64,000 nucleotides of DNA from Lates calcarifer (lineage: Eukaryota > Chordata > Actinopteri > Centropomidae), in the NCBI RefSeq assembly GCF_001640805.2, contig NC_066849.1, positions 22,639,491-22,703,490 of the forward strand. The letters are read 5' to 3'. The notes under the pieces are model-generated. The model saw only the letters and a program-made list of their open reading frames with translations, had not been told where the DNA came from and did no database searches. This document shows positions 55,791 through 64,000 of the stretch, piece after piece; the first letter of the stretch is position 1, and every line of letters starts with the position of its first letter. The position numbers and the translations under genes were made by a program.

Positions 55791-57500
55791 CACCTGTCTC
55801 TGCCCCAACATCTACTACTATCTATGCTACTTCTCGCATAGGCACTGGGCATAAATGGTCCACTGCAGACGCTGGTGTGATATAACCAGTGTCTGCAGTG
55901 CTCCTTTAAAAAAAATCTCCCTTGGGACTTTCTTTCTCCTCTTCTCTTAGATCATGAATGAATTCATTTTAACCTCATGTTTTCAGGGGTCAGACATGTA
56001 GCTGTGGTTAACCAGGTGCTTCTTATTAGAAATTATAGTATTTTTTATGTACTGTTGTTTGTGTTTTGTGTTATTTTATGTATGTTTCCTTCTGAGTTAC
56101 ATCTGCTGAGTATGATTTGAAGACCAACTGGGCTTAGGCTGTCGTCTTATTACTTAGATTTTAAGCCCTAGCGAGACGTTATGTGCAGCATTACTTCTGT
56201 TTTTGCCATTACAGAAAATAAACCCTGATAACGTCAAACTGTCATTATCATTGTCACCAAGATATCATCATATCACTGAGCTGGACTGTAAAACAGTACC
56301 AAAGCTGTGGCATGTGGCACTGATTGATGCCATGTCTTTGGCCCTATAGCAATACTATTAAAATGAAGATAAATACAGAATAAAGAACTGACTGCAGCGC
56401 TGTCTCTCTTCTCTTCTAACTCTCCTATTGGGAGCTAAGGAATTTATTGAATATTCATCAGGTTTTTATGTATGGCATATGCCTACTGTGGATGTGCACA
56501 CCTCTCTTTCTTGGTTATTAGACAGCAGATATTGCCATTACATAGTCCACTGATTCTGCTCTGTGCGGTCAGTTGGTGGAGTGCAGTTGTTGTTGTGTGC
56601 GTGTGTATGTGTGTGTGCGTGCGTGCATGTGTATGTGTATGCGTCAGTCCTCCCTCTGGGTTGATATTACCTGCTGTCTCTCACCGCAGTGCTCCTTCTC
56701 ATGTGTCACTTCAGAGTCATTGTTCTTCACCGTCCCTCCTTTGCCGCGTATGAACATGTGCCTCCTCCCATCTCTTCTGCCAGCTATCATTCCTTACCGT
56801 GCATGCTTTGTTGAATATGATCATGCAGCAGCTTCATCAGTGTTGGCAGTGCACTGTATCAGTGGGGAAATGAACCGGGCATGCAGCTCATTCTGGCTCA
56901 GCGGTAAGGTCTTGTTAGTGTTCATTTCAGGGTTACAGTAGAGCAGGGAGATGGAGCCACACAGACTGGATTCACGCCAAAAAAAGCCTCTTTGCACCTG
57001 TATGATCATGCTTCTGTAAATTATATGTAAATCTCTTTACTTTCCCAACATTACACTTGTTTTTTTAGATGAGTTGAGACTGTGATGATTCCCCAATGGT
57101 CACTGTAGTCACTTGTTCAAATGCTCACAGTAAAATAACTTACATTTACATTTTTCTGACAAGCAAACTTTGTGGTTGTGTGAATAATGACTGTTCTCTC
57201 AGAGGCAGAATTAAGAAGTAGGATGATGCTGGTATGCTGCCTAAGAAGTGGGGAGGTCAGCGTATAACAACTGTCCTGACCAGCAATTAGCCACTTGGCT
57301 GGGTGGAAGACCATTTTTTATGCGCTTCAATGAAATGAAATAACTACATTGTCACACAATGAAATTCATTTGTTTTTTGCATTTCAACTTCAGGAGCTCA
57401 AATGTTTGTTCTATGTCCAGACCACTAAACCGGAAGTAAGAGCATCCATTCTATTTTAACGGGGTGGAGTGGGTTGGGTGTACAGAGGTGGTTTTGTTAG
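55791..57500. other. Intergenic DNA with TG-rich stretch
   Basis: No supported gene. An imperfect TG/TGCG microsatellite is at about 56593-56645; two overlapping open frames of 93 and 122 aa run through it and have no recognisable domain. Confidence 0.5.
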
Positions 57501-57539
57501 TTTTCAGACAATGCACTTTTTATGTACCCTACACAACTT

Positions 57540-58000
57540 CTACTGTCAAAATGTCTGTGTTATTACAATTAGAACAATGTTTACCCACCGTCTTGATTGT
57601 TTTCACATGATAATGTTGTTTGTACTGTTTAATTGATTACCCCTAACATTGGTTTGTCTCTGTAGGAGGAGCCTCCTGTATAAAGGCCGGGTGTAGCCAC
57701 TCCTCAGGAGCACATTGTCAGTTCAGCTTCAGTTTGCTGAAGTCAGCATGTGCTGTCCAGTGTAGCCTTAGGCCTAGATTTTTGTTTGGCTGATTACTGA
57801 GTTTGCTTATGTTGTTTTGACAAGATTATTTATTTATTTCATTTCCTCAAACACACACCAACACCCAGCCTGAGCTGTACTGTTTTGCCTGGTTAAAACG
57901 TGCAATAAACCATAGACCAGGTGAAGATTATTCCTGCCTCCATGTGTCCCTCCTGCCAATCCTTACGAGGACTGTGGATCTTATCCCCGTTTCTTACAGT
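57540..58000 (+). repeat. Possible solo LTR
   Basis: A TATA box (TATAAAG at 57679-57685), an AATAAA signal 225 bp later (57904-57909) and a following stretch ending near 'cccgtttcttaca' resemble U3-R-U5 of a retroelement LTR. I could not find matching target-site duplications or a TG start with certainty, and no internal coding region is next to it. Boundaries are rough. Confidence 0.4.
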
Positions 58001-60535
58001 ATACCTGTGCCACAAGTAGATCTCTTCAACAGAAGAATCATTGCAGTGTGAGTATTCTGTTAAGATTCACTTAAATCTGAACCCATCCTCTGAACCACTG
58101 ACATTAGTTATTAATACTTTTATTGCTGTTGTCCTCCTCCTTATTGTTCATTCTTGTCTTTTAGTTCGAAAGAGATCAAAGAGAATAGCAGTGAAAGGAG
58201 ACTTTTGGGTGCAAGCCTCATAGGAGGATTTATCAGTTTCCTGTGAAGCAGCTGTTAGTCAGTGTAGTTGTGTTTGTGTCCTATAGATTTAAGTAAACTC
58301 CACAGAAAATAAAAGAAAATCCCTGACTCGATTCATATCACTCAGGAAGCGATCTTTTGATGCTCCATGTGTGAACAACACACGATATCTGAATCATCAG
58401 CTGGAAAATCCATCTCTTTTGTAAGGTGCCCTCCTCTGAAGAGACCCTCATCAAAGAGAGACTCCGCTAGCAGCAAGCACATGACCTTGATGAGAAGCAG
58501 CGTGCATTTGAGAGGAAGGATCAAAGGTTGTGTGGGTGAACACAACCAAGGCTAAGCTACTGCCGCTCCCACTGATGACCTTCACAGGGAACAACAGAAG
58601 CTCCACAGATGTTTCTGCCCAGTTTGAAGGTCAGTGGTATATTTGGCTTTGTGTTTCCGGTGATATTTGTGGATGACTGACATTTGTGGGCGTTTTGTCT
58701 TTGTGCTGGACTACGACGTGTGACCCTGGGAAAGTAATGTAGATTTGATTGATTGATGGACATTTTATTTAAATTTTTGTTCTGTTAATGAATATGTGTA
58801 GAGAAGTACATGCATAATGCACTTTAGAGGTGACAGTTTCCTCAGCTGTCAAAATGTCTTCATTTGGCAGAGGTGCACTGCAGCTGTGGTGAGGTCTTTG
58901 GGTCAAATCCTCCTTTCAATCAGTTTTTTCCTCTTTCTTCACTCTGAATTTTTTATTAAGGCAGAAAAGGTGATTGACTGATATTTAAAGGAGCACCTCC
59001 CTAGAAATCCCAAGGACAACATTGTCCCTAATATGCTGGTTTAAGAGAGGAACTACAGGGTACTTGCACTCCTGACCTCTTACTGGGATGAATGTCTAGT
59101 TTTGAATTGACATTTCTTATCATTTCTAACAATGTTTAGACTCACAGCACTTGGTTAAGGTTAAGGAAAGACTAGTTAAAAACAGAAAAAGATCACCGTG
59201 ACAAAACCATGATCTTTCCCAAACCTTAACCAAAGTGCTTTTTTGTCTAAACCACAGACAGGACTGTGGATGTGAACTGTGGATGCATTCCACACATGTG
59301 CAGTAAATCAATACATATTTGCACTGCTGCCAACACATACTTTCTTCCTTTCCCAAAGTCTGGGAAATTTCCATCCAAGGATTATTGCACTTTTTATTGT
59401 CTTTTTATATTGTTTTAAAGAAGAGCTGTACAGATGTGGGTAGCATACAGCCTCTTTTCAAGCATCCATTTTGGTTTTCCGGTGCATGCACAGTTGGTGC
59501 CCTTGTAGCATAGTGGTCTTAACAAATTGGACAGAACCTTGTGTCTGCCCTCTGATGACGAAATTCATGTCACTCAGACCTTACTGGACCCTTGAGTACT
59601 TGTCGATGTCTCAGCCTTAGGATGTAGTTGCATCACATTGTAGTGCCCTTATTACTGATCATTAAAACTGCCCCTCAAGCAGAGATGTAGTGATAAATTT
59701 AAAGTCCCCTCCACTCAAAAATGTGGCCTTCACTTGGATATTTGACTGTCACTGTCCAGAATGATGTATGTGCACAGTTTGACACCAGTATAGGATGTTT
59801 TCGCATTTATCTGCCGAAGGGGGAATGTTTCTGTGCTCACTTTAAATCTGAGTATGAGTGCATACGAAGTAAACTGTGCTCCAATGTCCAACTTACACTA
59901 ATGTGATGTGAAAACAAACTGAGGATGGACTTTTCAGTGAAGCTGGAGACCTCTTGTGTCCTGTAGGTAAAGGGAACACATTTGTATATGCTGGATTTTT
60001 CAATGAGATAGAGGAAGTACATGTAAATCTAATAAATAAATGTTAAGGTATTCATATTTTTGTGGAGAAACAGCAGATGGAGGGGATTTTTAAAGGTGGA
60101 CAAATGATCTGATACTTTGCTTGCTTGCATATATTAGAACTGTTTCATTTGATGTGTCAGAATCATGTTAGTTTGTAATTCATGGATGATTACTACATGG
60201 ACCTACCAGGCACAGGTCAAATGGGTTAAGGGGCTTTCACCTACAAAATGTTTCTGAAAGAGGCGCAAAATGACCAAAAGCAGACCATAAACAAAGAGAG
60301 AGAGGTGAAAAGAGACTACAAAGAGGTGGAAAACGACCCTAAAGAGACAGAAGACAAGTTAGGAGTCCAGTTTTTCCTCTGCATCCCTGATCTTGTGCAC
60401 AGAAATGTGAGAACTGCATTTCTTAGATGGCTGAGACCTATAATGTGCAGCTGCATTAAGAGTTAAACATCACTCAGCCACATGCTCTCATTGCTGTGGT
60501 GAAACCAGTCGTGGGACACCCTCCAGGAAACTCTG
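58001..60535. other. Intergenic DNA
   Basis: No supported exon. Contains a hairpin repeat at 59146-59239. All other open frames are short and lack recognisable features. Confidence 0.5.
59146..59239. repeat. Imperfect hairpin repeat
   Basis: AGCACTTGGTTAAGGTTAAG at the left arm is answered by a near-complement ending 'aaccttaaccaaagtgct' on the right, with about 40 bp between. Similar hairpins are common in fish genomes, from memory. Confidence 0.65.
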
Positions 60536-60539
60536 AGCA

Positions 60540-60876
60540 CTTTCAGGATCTCAGTGAGGGAGGCGGTGCGCTGGACTCGGACCTGCGACAGTCCTCGTTA
60601 GAGCCCTCCTTCTTCTTTTCCTCGCTCCCTCTCTTCATTCCACCACTTCACGGAGGGCAGGCGGTGTGACAGCATCCTCCTCCTCCTCCCCGCTGGGTAC
60701 CGGCCGGCCCCTCCACACTGTGTGGCAGCAGGGCTACCGCAGCGCAGCGCACCGGAGCGGAGCTGGAGGAGAGGAGAAGCGAACAGGAGAGGAGAGGAGA
60801 AGAGGAGGAGGAAGACGGACTGTCTCCCCTCGGACAGGCGGGATTATAGGACTCTGCAGCATCCCGTCGCTTCAAC
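60540..60876 (+). promoter_or_regulatory. CpG-rich promoter and 5' UTR
   Basis: GC- and CpG-rich block in otherwise AT-rich DNA, with a purine-rich GAGGA stretch at about 60765-60825 just before the start codon at 60877. This is the usual look of a vertebrate CpG-island promoter; no TATA box is seen. Confidence 0.6.
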
Positions 60877-60961
60877 ATGCCTCTGGGGAGTAAGAGACTC
60901 GCTGGGATTACTGCGCTGATCGGCTCGCTGCTGCTCGGCTCCTGTGGGACAGGTGCGGAAG
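60877..60961 (+). CDS. First coding exon with signal peptide, gene not identified
   Basis: ATG at 60877 opens a 28-codon exon (plus one base) ending at a good donor, GGTGAGC (intron from 60962, phase 1). The peptide starts MPLGSKRLAGITALIGSLLL and continues to GSCGTGAE: basic N-terminus, hydrophobic core, small residues before a likely cleavage site, so a secreted or membrane protein. A signal peptide alone in exon 1 with a phase-1 intron is common in receptors and adhesion proteins, but the exon is too short to name a family. The next exon is not found in the remaining 3 kb. Human SENP5, the neighbour of NCBP2, is not a match since it has no signal peptide. Confidence 0.7.
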
Positions 60962-63900
60962 GTGAGCGGCTCCGTGCGCCTCCTGGGAAGGAGAGAGGGC
61001 TGTTGAGTGTGTTTTACTGAAAGAGACCCCCCAGGGTTTATTTTTGCACTAAGACATCACTGAGCTATGAGGGCATGGTCTAACAATGGGGGGCACACTA
61101 TGGGCTATGTTCGGCTAGTTGATGTCAGGGCTGTTGCTGAGACTTTTAACTACATGATGATCAATCATCTTAAAGACAAAAGAAGAAAAATAGAAAATAT
61201 TTCATCTTTATCTTCTTTCTTATGTTTCGTAATGAAAGATGGAGAGAACATTAAGAACAAATTTTCACAACTAAAATAAATTGAATTTAACTCGGAAATA
61301 TGTTGAAATTTTTATACAGATTAACCAAGAGACTCAAATACCTGCAATTAAGGAATATCTTGATTATTGATTAATCTGCCAATTATTCTCTCGGTTAATT
61401 GATAAATCTTGTAATCTATAACATATAAGAAAACTGTGAAACGCCTCCAGAATGTGCTGTTGTGTTGGACCAGTAATCCAACAAACCTCAAAGACATTTA
61501 GTTTACAATGGAGAAAGAAACAGTTGAGTTGATGATTAACTGTCTAACTGTTTCAGCTAGACCTCAAAAAAGTCATGAGCCTTAATTTTACCGTCATAGA
61601 TTTTGAAAAAGCTCTCACTTTTGTTTTCCATAAACATGCGTAAAAGGACACACAGGACCGAATTTGTGGCTGCAGCTGCGTGTTGATTTTGATCTGCGAC
61701 CCGTTTCTCCAGTTTTTTGGGAAACAGTGTAGCTCATGCAGTTTTTTTCAGTGGATTTATAGTGAATTAAACAGTTGGCTGGGTCTGATCCGACCACCGC
61801 GGGGGCTTGTTGTTGAAAGAGAGCGCACATCCTCTGGGGATTTACGGCTGTCAAGTTTTTAAGAGATAGCGAATCCCACAAGTTCCGTTCTTATTTTAGC
61901 TTTCCCAGCATTTTGATGTTTTTACATGAGAGAGTGAGAGAGACAGAGGGGGGGACAGGCTGTGGTCTATCTGTGGCAGATGTGGGGAAAGCTGCACAGG
62001 AGGATGCTGCTGCTCCTTCTTCAGCTCCAGTTTTATACTCAGAGCAGATCCTAAAAGTGGGTTCCTCGAGAGAAATGATAAAAAAGTTTCCTCTTTAATA
62101 GCTGTGTGAGGAAGGACTTTAAAGAAATACAGCCACGAGTGAGATAGACAGATGCTGTTGTTGAGTCCCTATGTGCATATGAGGTTATTTTCCTCTTGGG
62201 AGGTTTTAATGAATAGTTCCAGTAACTGCACAATTGAAGTAGTGGCTCAGTAAAATCTGATGACCCCACTGTAATTACTGCACTCTCCTGGACTGATGGT
62301 GTAAATAAGAGCAGCCTTTTTACGTGACATTCCTGTAGGCAAATTGACAAAAGATTTAAAAAAAAACGTAGTAAGCCTGATGGATCAGAAGTTTGGAGAG
62401 ATTAAAGTTGTAATCAATGGTTGGATGGAACAATGGATGGATAGTGCTGCTGCGTGTGGAGGATAGAGAGGAGGGATGCATTAATAGGCGTTGTGGTTTC
62501 TCAGCTGTATTGATTGTTTGGAAAGACAATAGTTGTTTAAAAAAGGGGGATGTATCGATAATATGGACTAAAATTGAACCAAATCCAGATGAAACAGGTA
62601 CATTGTCTGTTTTGGCTCAGACACAACAACTTCCTCGATCCATGGAGCCTGAGACAAAAGCTGTAATTTTACTGTATCACTTCACTGTGCTTCATATATT
62701 TTGCTCGGCAGTGTACTGTACATCAGTCAGAGCCTTTATCATCTACTTAATGATCTGTCTTCTGTCCAGATTATGCTTCCTAAGCAATGAAAAGGTTTCA
62801 GCTCAGTAAGGGACTGTCACATCATTCATCATGTTTTGTGCATTGAGGGCAGGAGGTTTCTGTCATTGTCACACTCATCATCTTCAGTGATACTCTCTCT
62901 CTCTTGCACTCACACATTTATACTTAAGCTGCTGGTGTGGTTCATAACAAGTGCGCAGTTGAATATGTTTGGAAACAGACGTTATCTTTTTGAACTGACA
63001 ATCAGACATCCACGCCCACTTTCATGCAGCAACTGACCAGATGTGCTGAGGCGAGAGAACTTCTCTCTCAAGCTCTCATTTTTCATTTGTTTTACAGCTT
63101 CTTAAAATCACTTTTGATATACAAATAAATGCAATGCTGAATGCTATCCAGAAAAGACAGTCTGAAAATGTGAAATGTTATCTCCATAATTAAATGGCTT
63201 TTCACCCTGCCTCTGAGTGTGGCCCCTCAGACCAACTATAAACACTTTTGATATTGATATGGTTGGAAAACATGTTCTTTTCCAGCACAGCCTCGCTGTA
63301 ATTTCTGTGTTTACTGAAAAAGTTGAACCATTATGAATTCTAAATGCAATGGCACAAGCTGCACATGTTCGGGCAGCTGTCCTCCCTCTACTTGCCACTG
63401 CCTTCATGTTTACATTAGCTCCTATTATACAGCCTGTTCAAGGTGGGGATGTGGCGACTTTACTCTTGCCGTTCTGTATACAAGGTACAAGCATGGACTC
63501 AGGGGGCATTGCTGTTCCACCTTCAAGCCAGCAGCAGATGTAGTAACAGACCTGGAACGATATCTGTTTGGTTCAGTGTAAACAAGGCAAGGTGGCATAA
63601 TGCAGGGTCGTCTTAATGATAATATAGGATCTTTGTTTCAGAGAGGTGGGTAACGAGGGGTTAACTGCTCAAAGCAGCTTTAAACTTAAACACAGATACA
63701 CACATACATTGTAAAGGTATATGGTAATCCTACTTGTGAGGATCCAAAGGGCTGTTGTATGCTCAAAATCAGACCACATCTGAAAGCAAAATCACTTCAC
63801 CTAACCCTGAAATAAAGTCCAGACTGGACACAGTGGTTCCAGTTTCAGCTCTGTTTATTATTAAAATCAAAGACTAACAGACAGTTTTAGGTGAGAAAAC

Positions 63901-64000
63901 ATCCAACAAATCCAAATGTAAATGGCAAAATGCTGAATACTTATGAACATTCCCAGAAACATTCATGAGTGTCGAGGTTTGGCTAAGTTTAAGTAACTAA
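60962..64000 (+). other. Start of long first intron
   Basis: AT-rich sequence after the signal-peptide exon, running off the window. Open frames (for example 62417-62809, 130 aa) have no recognisable domain. No second exon was found. Confidence 0.5.

Noticed and set aside
56472..56941. Two overlapping open frames with Cys-Val runs
   Set aside because: They run through a TG/TGCG microsatellite.
60666..60919. Open frames of 65-76 aa across the CpG-rich block
   Set aside because: They are low-complexity Ser/Arg/Gly frames in a 5' UTR and promoter; the signal-peptide frame at 60877 with a good donor is the better reading.

Overview
The window is nuclear DNA of a teleost fish, most likely a percomorph. 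Evidence: spliced vertebrate genes with GT-AG introns, AT-rich intergenic DNA full of repeat types I know from teleosts (Tc1, hAT, tRNA-derived SINE, several common percomorph repeats), TG/AC microsatellites, and a gene order matching human 3q29. Nothing prokaryotic, no CRISPR array and no operon is present.

Layout. (1) 1-16664: a tandem array of seven units (about 2.5 kb each, one of 1.29 kb). Each full unit holds a (TTA)n/T-rich start, a conserved AT-rich body, two related TG + purine-rich modules and a GC-rich end box. Four units also carry a broken 5' piece of a Tc1 transposase gene. The array makes no convincing protein. (2) 18.2-25.3 kb: melanotransferrin (meltf), 16 exons, complete, 723 aa, with a C-terminal GPI-type tail. 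(3) 29.79-30.10 kb, minus strand: ncbp2as2, a 101-aa microprotein. (4) 31.16-31.58 kb: an intronless, full-length fkbp2 (ER FK506-binding prolyl isomerase). (5) 34.89-38.78 kb: ncbp2 (cap-binding protein CBP20), 5 coding exons, 164 aa, one intron with minor-spliceosome (U12) signals. (6) 39.89-39.96 kb, minus strand: tRNA-Pro(CGG). (7) about 40-60.5 kb: gene-poor DNA with decayed hAT, Tc1, SINE-like and LTR-like repeats. (8) 60.5-64 kb: a CpG-rich promoter, a first exon encoding a signal peptide, and the start of its long first intron. I could not identify that gene.

The order meltf - ncbp2as2 (antisense) - ncbp2 keeps the human order and relative strands. PIGZ, which lies between MELTF and NCBP2AS2 in human, is not seen, and fkbp2 sits inside the normally head-to-head ncbp2as2/ncbp2 pair. 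The genes do not form one pathway: meltf is a surface iron-binding-family protein, fkbp2 an ER folding enzyme, ncbp2 part of the nuclear cap-binding complex.

Most interesting points: the melanotransferrin N-lobe has lost two of its four iron ligands while the C-lobe keeps all four, the reverse of human; the intronless fkbp2 inside the ncbp2as2/ncbp2 pair; the U12-type intron of ncbp2; and the array's history (captured Tc1 piece, a palindrome at the capture junction, a unit shortened by recombination between its two internal modules, and a mosaic unit).
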